From: Neisseria meningitidis
GTDB taxonomy: Bacteria > Pseudomonadota > Gammaproteobacteria > Burkholderiales > Neisseriaceae
Length of the DNA: 64,000 bases
Assembly (NCBI GenBank): GCA_923184405.1
Contig: OV299793.1
Coordinates: 489,858-553,857 of the forward strand
Reading direction: 5' to 3'
Shown here: positions 20,684-28,452 of the stretch, in pieces
Layout: each line of letters starts with the position of its first letter
Numbering within the stretch: position 1 is the stretch's first letter
Translations under genes and position numbers: made by a program
Notes under the pieces: model-generated
Told to the model about the DNA's origin: nothing
Seen by the model: the letters and a program-made list of their open reading frames with translations, nothing else
Databases searched by the model: none

Positions 20684-21689
20684 ATGGAAGTTCAACTGCC
20701 GAAAATTAAAACAGTACGCGTAATGTTGGCGGGGATGACGGCGCAGCAGGAATCCGTTTTCAAAATGGCATTCAAAATGCACAATACCACCCGTTATGAA
20801 ACAGTATCCCCTTCAGACGGCAGTGCCGTGCCCGATTTGGTTTTGGCGGATACCGATGCCGAGGGCGGTTTTGAACTTTGGAAAGAGCTTGCCGAGCGTT
20901 ATAAGGATATACCCGTCGCCGTCTGTTCGGAGAAAGTTCCCGATTCTGAAGTTCCTACCTGCCCAAACCGATTCGGTTTGAAACATTGTTTCCTATGCTC
21001 CGCAAATTGTTGCAGGGCGAGAATGTTTATGGGAAATCGTTTATTGCACCCGCAGATCGATCGGCGAAAAATAACGGGAATGTGCAGCGTACGGTTACGA
21101 TACGCCAGTTTAACCCGAATAAAGGATTATTGGGGCGTTGCGGTTTGCGGAAAAGAACAGGCAGGACATCGCTATCTTGCATGGAAATAAGCCGGTCCTT
21201 ATTGTTTTCCCCTCGATACAACGGGTTTTGCTGACAGAAAGTGTGCAAAAACTCGAAGAATTGTGCAAAGACGAAAATTTGCAGGTCAGCTGCAAGACTG
21301 TTCCCGATAACCCGCAATGGCGCGAAAAGGCTAAAGTAGGCATTATGTCCTGTATGTGGCAGTTTTCCATTTGGACGGCGCAGGGCAGGTTGATTTATCC
21401 GATTTCTCCCGATACTCCGTTTACGTTGAAATCTTGGCCAAACCTGACCCGGCTGGCAAGTGTGCCGGGGTCGATACGCTTGTCGGCATTTCTGACCAAG
21501 GCATCCGTCAACCTTAACGTGTTGTATAAAGTGATGCCTTTAAACCTCAATGATATTCTGAATTATCTTGCGGCAACCTATACAACCGGGTTTTTGTCGG
21601 TAGATTTAAAAACGGTTTCACAACAGGCATACTCCGATATGGCGGATAAAATAAATATCGAGCCGATTCTGCCTCTGATAGTGAAATGA
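20684..21689 (+). CDS. Receiver-like (pseudo-receiver) protein of the GTPase operon, frame broken
   Basis: Starts 19 bp after the FimV-like gene (MEVQLPKIKTVRVMLAGM). The first 110 residues look like a response-regulator fold: a hydrophobic beta strand, PDLVLADTD at the phospho-acceptor position, and, after a one-base correction near 20957, YLPKPIRFETLFPMLRKLL with the conserved Lys-Pro. The acidic pocket at strand 1 is absent (VRVMLAGM), so phosphorylation is doubtful. The second half (21138-21689) holds SPDTPFTLKSWPNLTRLASV and NLNDILNYLAATYTTGFLSVD, which I do not recognise. The stop TGA overlaps the next start (ATGATGA), which suggests translational coupling. Confidence 0.6.
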
Positions 21690-22321
21690 TGAAAAAGCGG
21701 AAAAATCACAACACCATCCCAATCCCAGTCGCGCGGCCTTCTGCAAAGGCTGATGAAAAAACTGTTGGGCAGCTAAGAGGCGGAGAGATAGAGAAAATAA
21801 AATTATTTTCACAGGACCTGTCGGCGTAGGAAAACCACTGCCATTGCGGCTATTTCGGACGAAGCACTCGTTCAGACCGATGCTTCCGCATCCGATATGA
21901 CTTTGGATAGGAAAAGGAATACGACAGTGGCGATGGACTACGGGGCCATCAGCTTGGATGAGGATACCAAGTCCATTTATATGGTACGCCCGGTCAGGAA
22001 CGGTTCAACTTTATGTGGGAAATCTTAAGCCAAGGCAGTATGGGTTTGGTCTTGCTTTTAGATAATGCCCGAACCAATCCGTTGAAAGATTTGGAATTCT
22101 TTATACATTCGTTTCGAGGGCTGCTGGAGAAGGCACCCGTCGTTGTCGGTATTACCAAGATGGATATACGCTCTCAGCCCGGTATCGACGTGTATCACAA
22201 ATATCTTGCAAAACATAATCTTAATGTTCCGGTTTTTGAAATTGATGCCCGTAAGGAAGATGACGTAAAACAATTGGTTAGCGCAATGTTATTTTCTATT
22301 GATCCGGGACTGGAGGTTTAA
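21689..22321 (+). CDS. Ras-like small GTPase of the CvnD/MglA type (COG2229-like), frame broken
   Basis: G1 is IIFTGPVGVGKTT near 21802-21840, with one base missing inside GKTT. G2 is RKRNTTVAMDYGAI near 21910. G3 is LYGTPGQERFNFMWEIL near 21980, again with a base lost. G4 is VVVGITKMDIRS near 22140, and the G5 position is FEIDARKED near 22235. GTPGQER instead of DTAGQ is typical of bacterial CvnD-like GTPases found next to Roadblock proteins. A basic N-terminal extension (LQRLMKKLLGS) precedes the G domain. It is coupled to the upstream gene by ATGA overlap and is followed by its probable partner genes. Confidence 0.75.
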
Positions 22322-22322
22322 T

Positions 22323-22967
22323 ATGGAATCAACACTTTCACTACAAGCAAATTTATATCCCCGCCTGACTCCTGCCTATGCATTTTATGCCGTATCCAGC
22401 GATGACCCCAGTGCCGGTGAAACTTTGTTGCACAGCCTGTTGAAAGCGGATGCGGACGAAATGGTCAGCAGTGAGAAGCTGCTTACCTGGGCGGACACCG
22501 CCGACATCGATACCGCTTTGAACCTGTTGTACCGTTTGCAAAAACTCGAATTCCTCTATGGCGATGAAAACGGTCATTCAGACGGCATCAATTTGTCGGA
22601 CGAGCAATTGCCGCAGCTGATGGAACAATTGTCCGGCAGCGGTAAGGCGTTATTGGTCGATCGGAACGATCCGTATCTTGCCAACGCCAATTTCCATCAT
22701 GAGGCGGCGGAAGAGTTGGGGTTGTTGGCGGCAGAAGTCGCACAGATGGAAAAGAAATACTTACTGCTGATTAAGAACAACCGGTATAGCAACAATAACG
22801 CTTGGAGCGTTTGCGATCCTTCCCGTCAGAGTGAATTGACAGTTGTCCCATTGCATATCGGTTCAACCAAATTTATTTTGGTTATCGGCGGCATTCCTGA
22901 TTTGGGCAAAGAGGCATTTGTTACTTTGGTAAGGATTTTATACAGCCGTTACAGCAACCGCGTGTAA
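22323..22967 (+). CDS. Conserved operon protein, possible winged-helix plus Roadblock-like domain
   Basis: Fully open frame starting 1 bp after the GTPase stop (MESTLSLQANLYPRLTPAYAF), 214 residues. Residues 35-85 (LLHSLLKADADEMVSSEKLL, DIDTALNLLYRLQKLEFLYG) resemble a small helical or winged-helix unit. Residues 110-210 (KALLVDRNDPYLANANFHHE, LGLLAAEVAQMEKKYLLLI, KFILVIGGIPDLGKEAFVTL) have the strand-helix layout of a Roadblock-type regulator. There are no catalytic motifs. Its tight position between GTPase and Roadblock gene suggests it regulates or binds the GTPase. I do not know a named family. Confidence 0.6.
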   Translation: MESTLSLQANLYPRLTPAYAFYAVSSDDPSAGETLLHSLLKADADEMVSSEKLLTWADTADIDTALNLLYRLQKLEFLYGDENGHSDGINLSDEQLPQLMEQLSGSGKALLVDRNDPYLANANFHHEAAEELGLLAAEVAQMEKKYLLLIKNNRYSNNNAWSVCDPSRQSELTVVPLHIGSTKFILVIGGIPDLGKEAFVTLVRILYSRYSNRV

Positions 22968-22989
22968 AACTTGGGAGAGAGGAGGGGTT

Positions 22990-23349
22990 ATGCAGCAATT
23001 ATTGATTTCAATCCTTGAAGATTTAAACAATACATCTACGGATATTATCGCGTCTGCCGTTATCTCAACCGACGGATTGCCGATGGCGACAATGCTTCCT
23101 TCACATTTGAATTCTGACAGGGTAGAGGCGATTTCTGCCACTTTGCTTGCTTTGGGGAGTCGCTCGGTGCAGGAACTCGCCTGCGGGGAATTGGAACAAG
23201 TGATGATTAAAGGAAAATCAGGCTATATCCTTTTAAGTCAGGCGGGTAAAGATGCCGTGTTGGTGCTGGTGGCCAAAGAAACAGGCAGATTTGGTTTAAT
23301 CCTATTGGATGCCAAACGTGCGGCAAGGCATATTGCGGAAGCCATATAA
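22990..23349 (+). CDS. Roadblock/LC7 (MglB-like) domain protein
   Basis: 119 residues, intact. MQQLLISILEDLNNTSTDII is followed by AVISTDGLPMATMLP, the conserved G-L-P turn of Roadblock domains. Then come DRVEAISATLLALGSRSVQELA, LEQVMIKGKSGYILLSQAG and KDAVLVLVAKETGRFGLILL. Roadblock proteins dimerise and act as GTPase-activating or scaffold partners of MglA- and CvnD-type GTPases. A good ribosome-binding site (GAGAGGAGGGGTT) precedes the ATG. It closes the operon; tRNA-Asn follows 92 bp later. Confidence 0.85.
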   Translation: MQQLLISILEDLNNTSTDIIASAVISTDGLPMATMLPSHLNSDRVEAISATLLALGSRSVQELACGELEQVMIKGKSGYILLSQAGKDAVLVLVAKETGRFGLILLDAKRAARHIAEAI

Positions 23350-23441
23350 CATATAAAGATTGCGGGCTTGCAGATAAAGTGCAATCGATTGATCAATTTA
23401 TATTGACACGTTCGGTATTTCTGTTTTATTATTCGCGCTTA

Positions 23442-23514
23442 TTCCAGATAGCTCAGTCGGTAGAGCGACGGACTGTTAATCCGCAGGTCCCTGGTTCGAG
23501 CCCAGGTCTGGGAG
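23442..23514 (+). tRNA. tRNA-Asn (GTT)
   Basis: Cloverleaf read by eye: acceptor TTCCAGA pairs with TCTGGGA through one G-U. The D arm is GCTC/GAGC and the anticodon stem is CGGAC/ATCCG around GTT at 23475-23477. The T arm is CCTGG-TTCGAGC-CCAGG. The discriminator base is G. Only CA, not CCA, is encoded after it, which may be a base lost in sequencing. Confidence 0.92.
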
Positions 23515-23527
23515 CAAAATTTCAAAA

Positions 23528-23560
23528 CCCTCTAAGTATTTTCTTAGAGGGTTTATTTTA
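23528..23560 (+). terminator. Intrinsic terminator after tRNA-Asn
   Basis: A 9-bp stem CCCTCTAAG/CTTAGAGGG with a 6-base loop is followed by TTTATTTTA. Confidence 0.85.
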
Positions 23561-23685
23561 TCGACGGTCAGAAACGCATTTTTGAGATGATTATTTTGAG
23601 ATGGAATAAAATCTTTGCAAAATTCCTTTCGTGATGGTTATGAAAAAATAGGGGCTGTCCTGGACAACTAGGATAAACTCGATTT

Positions 23686-23840
23686 TATAGTGGATTAACA
23701 AAAACCAGTACGGCATTGGCTCGACTTAGCTCAAAGAGAACGATTCTCTAAGGTGTTGAAGCACCGAGTGAATCGGTTCCGTACTATTTGTACTGTCTGC
23801 GGCTTCGTCGCCTTGTCCTGATTTTTGTTAATCCACTATA
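23686..23840. repeat. Correia repeat-enclosed element (CREE), 155 bp
   Basis: Full-length element with TATAGTGGATTAACAAAAAC ends in inverted orientation. It has the internal AGCTCAAAGAGAACGATTCT segment. These non-autonomous elements insert at TA and can carry promoters and RNase III sites. Confidence 0.9.
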
Positions 23841-24034
23841 CTACTTGAGAACTTTGCAAAATTCCTTTACCTCCCGACAGCCGAAACCCAAACACAGGTT
23901 TACGTCTATCTCAGCACCAATCACACAGTAATTTGACCCAAATATCTAATCAATAGTAACCGGATGCCCGGTAGTCTGGCATCTGGGGTACTCTTTTACA
24001 CAGCAAGCAGGCGCATTAGCCTGAGACCTTTGCA
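23841..24034. mobile_element. IS1106/IS5-type terminal debris
   Basis: GAGAACTTTGCAAAATTCC near 23846 and GAGACCTTTGCAAA near 24022 match the ends of neisserial IS5-family (IS1106-like) elements. Both point the same way. No transposase frame lies between them. Just upstream, near 23650, GGGGCTGTCCT may be another IS end. Confidence 0.5.
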
Positions 24035-24278
24035 AATTGTCGGTTTCAATGTCGTATTGGTAGCCTCGTGCCTGTATGTCTTCTTTGAAAGTTTCGTATA
24101 CGTCATGGGCTAAAAGGACTGTTCCGACATAGGGAACCGCCCTTGTGCTGAATTTCGCGTCTAAGCGGGCAAGTTTGCCGTCCCCCGCTAATACGAAGGC
24201 GCGGGAACGCTGGCGATTATTAAGGCGTTGATTCGGACTTTTCCGCCCGTAGGGATGTGTGTTAAATCTGCCAGTTAT
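24035..24278 (-). pseudogene. Fragment resembling a TspB-like phage surface protein
   Basis: An open minus-strand frame of about 80 codons reads LARLDAKFSTRAVPYVGTVL, LAHDVYETFKEDIQARGYQY and DIETD. It ends exactly where the IS1106-like terminus (GAGACCTTTGCAAA) begins. I recall this block from neisserial surface or phage proteins, TspB or the MafB group. The place downstream of the phage coat gene favours the TspB-like adsorption protein of MDA-phi. The rest is missing. The assignment is from memory and is uncertain. Confidence 0.4.
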
Positions 24279-24394
24279 CTATTAAATCAGATGAATAAGT
24301 TTTACTATTTTTAGGTACAAACTAATGAATTTTCGAAACTTGACAGGTATCAACTCAAACAATTTCAGATACGTCTACTGCATTTGCATTCGCT

Positions 24395-24682
24395 TCAAAC
24401 GAAATCATCATCAAAACCGCAATTATCGACAGAGTGGGAAAATTCACATCTGAATATATTATGACCAGCTAAAAGGGATGCTTCAATCACCATTTCTGAA
24501 TTATTAGAAAATGAGTTTAGCCAAATATCATGTTTAATACTGCTATTCCAGAAAGAACATAAACAATCAATAACATTTTCAGACTTATTAATCTTCGCAA
24601 ACACAACAAACTCAGAATCCGCTATAACCGCCATCGATTGCCAGAAATACTTGCTTGACGGCTGATATTTACACAGTGCCAA
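24395..24682 (-). CDS. Hypothetical protein
   Basis: 95-residue frame beginning MALCKYQPSSKYFWQSMAVI and continuing EFVVFAKINKSENVIDCLCS and WLNSFSNNSEMVIEASLLAG. It may begin further upstream (HSGAVGT or ITQAQLA context) because the start is not preceded by a clear ribosome-binding site. It is AT-rich, Ser/Asn-rich and unlike neighbouring chromosomal genes. It lies between the phage coat gene and the TspB-like stump. I do not recognise it. An immunity protein is conceivable but unsupported. Confidence 0.4.
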   Translation of the reverse strand: MALCKYQPSSKYFWQSMAVIADSEFVVFAKINKSENVIDCLCSFWNSSIKHDIWLNSFSNNSEMVIEASLLAGHNIFRCEFSHSVDNCGFDDDFV

Positions 24683-24770
24683 CTGCGCCTGAGTGATAAA
24701 CGGCTAGCTCATGGTTCTGCTTATCAATGATGGTATTGAAAGCCTGATTTGACACCATAACTTCATGCGC

Positions 24771-24842
24771 TCAATTGTTAAACAGAACCGCCCCGATTAA
24801 TACGGGTACGGAAACGCCGAGATAAAAATAAAAATCCAGCAT
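24771..24842 (-). CDS. 23-residue hydrophobic phage peptide
   Basis: MLDFYFYLGVSVPVLIGAVL followed by FNN and TGA is a single membrane helix in a tiny frame. It is placed after the major coat gene, as minor coat genes of filamentous phages are. A longer overlapping frame on the same strand (LLFADCGLKDILQSRP and FSILASVYFDSLLKKVLKC, about 25000-24830) also looks coding. Function by position only. Confidence 0.3.
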   Translation of the reverse strand: MLDFYFYLGVSVPVLIGAVLFNN

Positions 24843-25129
24843 TTCAAAACCTTTTTCAGCAGGGAATCAAAGTAAACGGACGCAAGGATGCTGAATACTA
24901 TACAGCCTGAAGCAGGTCTGCTTTGCAGGATGTCTTTAAGACCACAATCCGCAAATAAAAGCGTTAGCGGCAGACCGTCCGACTTCTCTCACAGGATACA
25001 GTTATATTCCGACCTGACAATCTGTCCGTTTACATTAATTCATAAAACTACCAAGCTGAAATAAAGGATTTCAGCCTGCTACTAATCAAGACATATACGT
25101 CAGACTTGGTAGCTGCATGCCGTCTTGCT

Positions 25130-25342
25130 TCATCCGCACTTAACGATGGAAACTACAAAAAGCGCGGCGAAAATACCCACTACAATGCAACCGACTTCCA
25201 TACCGTCAGCTTTTGCGGCTTCCAAAGCGTTTTTTGCTGTATCGGGCAACGTTGCATTTGCATGTGCGGCCAAAGCCAGGGGAGCAGCTGTTACAACAGC
25301 CAGTTTTGCGCCGTATTTACGGCAGGTGTTAATAAATTTCAT
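25130..25342 (-). CDS. Major coat protein of an MDA-phi-like filamentous phage
   Basis: 70 residues with pre-coat architecture. A basic start and signal peptide (MKFINTCRKYGAKLAVVTAA, PLALAAHA) has cleavage likely after AHA. A short acidic amphipathic part (LPDTAKNALEAAKADG), one membrane helix (GCIVVGIFAALFVVSIV) and a basic KCG tail follow. I chose the ATG at 25342 rather than the one 15 bp upstream because it gives a normal signal peptide. Mature coat subunits form the virion. In MDA-phi this gene follows small replication genes, as here. Confidence 0.8.
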   Translation of the reverse strand: MKFINTCRKYGAKLAVVTAAPLALAAHANATLPDTAKNALEAAKADGMEVGCIVVGIFAALFVVSIVKCG

Positions 25343-25414
25343 GATATTTTCCTTCAAAAAGTGCTTGGCGGTAATGGATGGAGCGATTTCAGACGACCGC
25401 CGAACATCCGAAAA

Positions 25415-25611
25415 TCAGACTTTCAAAAATCCGAATACGACAAATTCGTATTGGTTTCCGATTTCTTCCAAACCTGCGTTAATCGCTGCTTCGAAGTCGT
25501 AGAAATAATCGGCATTGGTGATTAATTTGGTATGTCCGATGTCGCCTGTTTCAGGAGAGAGAACAGAAAGTCCCCTGTTGATACGGACTGGACAACATAG
25601 ACTTTCTGCAT
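25415..25611 (-). CDS. Small phage protein, frame broken once
   Basis: The start MQKVYVVQSVSTGDFL at 25611 and, after one missing base near 25560, SPETGDIGHTKLITNADYFY and AGLEEIGNQYEFVVFGFLKV give about 66 residues. It is a compact alpha-beta protein without membrane segments. It lies 3 bp downstream of the preceding phage gene. MDA-phi has small conserved proteins at this place; function unknown. Confidence 0.6.
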
Positions 25612-25615
25612 TCAA

Positions 25616-25905
25616 TCAGCCTTTCTTCACGAGTTGAAAACCGATGACTTTCAGTTTTTGGGTTTTGCCCGTAGTAACGATTTCCACGTTCAGGTTTGCT
25701 TCGATGGGAAATTGGGCGTTTCGGAACTGCTCGAAATTGGCAGAGCCTCCGAAATCGTATTCAGTAGTAGAGCTGCCCAATGCGTTGCCTTGGGAGCTGT
25801 CTAAAGTGTGGCGACAATCAGGCGGCAATAGTCGAAGCTCTTGCCTTAGATTTGTCCGTTGAAATTTTTAACGCCGACGATGTGGCCTTGAAGTTGGATG
25901 TTCAT
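25616..25905 (-). CDS. Small phage protein, possible ssDNA-binding role, frame broken
   Basis: MNIQLQGHIVGVKNFNGQI at the start, then after a frame break near 25855 SFDYCRLIVAT, SNFEQFRN-like and EANLNVEIVTTGKTQKLKVI, GFQLVKKG. About 96 residues rich in beta strands. The gene is directly downstream of the replication initiator, the usual place of the single-strand-binding protein (gene V analogue) in filamentous phages. The role is inferred from position and size. Confidence 0.55.
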
Positions 25906-25949
25906 TTTTAGGTTTCCTTGTGTGATTAAACGTCTATCGGGCAGACACT

Positions 25950-27290
25950 TTAAGCCCATGAAATCGGTAGTCTTGCGAATTTGTCGTAAATGAAGTTGTT
26001 ATAGCTTTCTTCATTGTTGACGTGTTTTTGCTGTTCAAGCTGTTTTTCAAGATTCTCGTAATATTCGTACATATAGTAAGGGTCTTTGTACGGTTTGAAT
26101 GCGGGCTGTTCATGAATGGCTTGAGCTTTCAAAAAGGCGCAGTCGTAGGCTTCAGGAGCCAAAGACTTGGGCAGCTTGTGATGACTCGGCTCAATCAGTT
26201 CAAACAGTTTGGCTTTATCCAATTCGGGAAAAATGAATTTCAGACCGTTTGCCGCACGTCCGAACTGTTTTTTACCCATTCAAGGTAACGGTCGGCTGAA
26301 ATGACCTTATCTTCCCTAACCGCATGAATGCGCGTTGCCTTTTGGACGAATCGTTCGCAAATCGGATATGCGCCGCCGAAATATTCGCCCGGATTCTGCA
26401 AAACTTCAAAAGAGATAACGATGTCTTTGCTTTGAATTCAATTTCAAAGCGCGTCCATGTGCTTGTTTTATCGCCCAACTGCTTGCCTTTTTCATAGACG
26501 CCGACATATTTGGACGATTCACGGGAGCCGATACCATAGGTCTTGCCTTTGGTCATTTTGGCTTCATCGTCTTCTTCCCAATCTGAGCCCAAACATTCGC
26601 CTTTTGGTTTGACGTGATGACAGGTAAACATACCTTTATTTCGGTCATCACGGACTTGGTTCAGGCTGTATTCGCCGATGAAAAAGTCTGCTGCGATGTC
26701 AACGCGTGTGATTTTTGGACGGATTGCATTAGTCAGGAATGCGAAAAGTCGTGATTCCCAGCCTTCTTTTGCGACGCCGAAACCGATACCGGTCAGTTCG
26801 AAAAGAATGGTATTGTCTTGTCCGCCAAAATGGACGCGACCGTATAGGACGTCTTCCGAACCCATCAACCAACAGCGCTCATAGAAACGACCGCCTGAAC
26901 CTTTGGATTCTTTGTAGATACAGAAACCGAAAACTTCTTCGGCGAGCATGGACGCGGCGCGAATAAAATCTTCGTCTTCCAAAAGACTTACACGAACGCC
27001 GAATTTATCGAAAAAGGTTTTTTCGTGAAATGAAAAGCTAATTTGATCAATGAACGCCGAATCAGATACACCGCACCGAAGAGGAACGCCTAACAGGTTT
27101 CCTTTACCGTCTGTTATGTACTTTTCATAACACTCGAAGACTTACTGAACCCTGCCCGCCGTTTCGGTTTCTGTCAACCCCTGTTAGATAAGGGGGGAAG
27201 ATTTGAAGCGGTTGCCGGCTTCCTGCCGTCCGATGACGCGTCCGTCATCACGCCAACAACCGCCTTTGTCATCCCTTGCTTATCTTCCAT
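25950..27290 (-). CDS. Phage rolling-circle replication initiator (Rep_trans type), frame broken
   Basis: Starts at 27290 (MEDKQGMTKAVVGVMTDASS). After breaks near 27170-27140 it continues VFECYEKYITDGKGNLLGVP and HEKTFFDKFGVRVSLLEDED. The long open part 26272-26982 contains ITRVDIAADFFIGEYSLNQV, the RVD(I/L)A block of Rep_trans proteins, then GKTYGIGSRESSKYVGVYEK with the Tyr-containing K-x-x-x-Y-x-K context. The C-terminal 110 residues continue in another frame (WVKKQFGRAANGLKFIFPEL). Such proteins nick the phage origin. About 440 residues in total. Confidence 0.75.
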
Positions 27291-27350
27291 GGTGCGAATC
27301 CTCAAAAACGGGCAAAAAAAAGCCCTGTTACTTGTAGAAAGTAAAGGACG

Positions 27351-28113
27351 TTAATTTTTGTTAATCGTCCCTGCATAGGGACGCAATATATAAGGTTTTA
27401 AAACGCTAAGAACAAAATCCGATAACGGCTCTGAAGAAGTAAGTCTTTCTTTATTGCACAAGATAGCAAACTTCCACGGCATTCTCGCCCCACCCGTGCC
27501 GTCCAAGCCTTTTTCAAAGACATAGATGGTTTTCTTGGCAATCACTTCGTCAGTTTGGCGGTCGATAATCCGTATGGTCGCACCTGCCACCCAGTGCCTG
27601 CGCAGCTTGGAATCGACATTGTTTTCGAACGTTACCGCATAACGGGCGGGGTGTATATGATTAAATATTTGATTTATCGGAAAATCTTTACCTGAATACC
27701 GAATAATATCGGAATGGTTGGGTTGCAGGACATCCACATAGCGGTATTCCCCATCGCTAAAAAATCCTAGGAAACGAGCAATAAAATTTACGCCTTCGCT
27801 GGTCTGTAAAGCCGCATTGTCCCACATCGGGTCTCTGGTTTTTGCATCTGCCGAAACGGTACGCTCAGGTACTACCTTCAACAGCATAATCCCTTCCACA
27901 TTGTCCGCCGTCCGGTAAATCTTTCCCCGCCGTTTTGCATTGTTCGTTAAACACGGCTTCGGCTTCTTTGTATTTTCTGTCCCACTCTTCTTGTGCCTGT
28001 ATTTCTTCTTTGATCGGGCCGAATTGTTTGGGAATAATCCAAACAAACAGCATCAGGATAGCGGCGGCGGTCAGGCTGCCTGAAAGGATTTTGCCGGGGT
28101 TTTTTATAGGCAA
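27351..28113 (-). CDS. Membrane-anchored hypothetical protein next to the prophage, frame broken once
   Basis: MPIKNPGKILSGSLTAAAIL begins at 28113 with one membrane helix (LTAAAILMLFVWIIP). An acidic coiled segment (EEIQAQEEWDRKYKEAEAVF) follows. After a missing base near 27915 comes an open domain of 180 residues (KVVPERTVSADAKTRDP, GYRYVD-like, HWVAGATIRIIDRQTDEVIA, YVFEKGLDGTGGARMPW). It overlaps the upstream small membrane gene. I do not recognise it. It resembles accessory genes carried beside neisserial filamentous prophages. Confidence 0.55.
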
Positions 28114-28219
28114 AGCGGACGAGAAACCAAAGCAACAGCAGCATGGTGTCCCAATAGCCGATTGAGAATAGGATGGCCAAACCTTCTAGGAAATGGCGTA
28201 AATCGTTTGTGGTAAACAT
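27947..28219 (-). CDS. Small hydrophobic protein, probable partner of the downstream membrane protein
   Basis: MFTTNDLRHFLEGLAILFSI continues GYWDTMLLLLWFLVRFAYKK: two membrane helices in 45 residues. As read the frame continues to 27947, but after residue 48 it only shadows the next gene in another frame, so the natural protein is probably about 50 residues. The two genes overlap, which suggests one operon. Function unknown. Confidence 0.45.
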   Translation of the reverse strand: MFTTNDLRHFLEGLAILFSIGYWDTMLLLLWFLVRFAYKKPRQNPFRQPDRRRYPDAVCLDYSQTIRPDQRRNTGTRRVGQKIQRSRSRV

Positions 28220-28241
28220 GGGTTGTTCCTGTGGTTAAATG

Positions 28242-28289
28242 TGCAGGCTGCTTTTGCCGAACCTTGCCGCATCTCAAAAGCAGCCTGCG
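28242..28289. terminator. Inverted pair of Kingella-type DUS
   Basis: TGCAGGCTGCTT at 28242-28253 and AAGCAGCCTGCG at 28278-28289 face each other. The first is an exact complement of AAGCAGCCTGCA, a DUS dialect described for Kingella. The second has one mismatch. The pair can fold as a terminator. It borders hlyD. Confidence 0.65.
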
Positions 28290-28452
28290 CTTCAGCGTTG
28301 CGTTACGCAGTAAAATAATGAATATTTGTAACGACTTGGGTATTTTTTGTCAATATTCCGCCTTTCCCTTAACAGCTGCCGCGCTTTCCGTTAAAATTCC
28401 TTTACATATTTATATTGTTTCCTGTTTCTATATTGCCAAGGTTATACCCGTT

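Noticed and set aside
23442..24034. tRNA-Asn as attachment site of the prophage
   Set aside because: The tRNA is followed by its own terminator, a Correia element and IS debris. No repeat of the tRNA 3' end was noticed on the other side of the phage.
24035..24278. MafB polymorphic toxin fragment
   Set aside because: The block could also belong to that group, but there is no mafA, immunity gene or toxin domain nearby. The phage context makes a TspB-like gene more likely. Not settled.
26678..26966. Plus-strand frames opposite the phage replication gene
   Set aside because: They are antisense shadows of a clearly conserved minus-strand protein.
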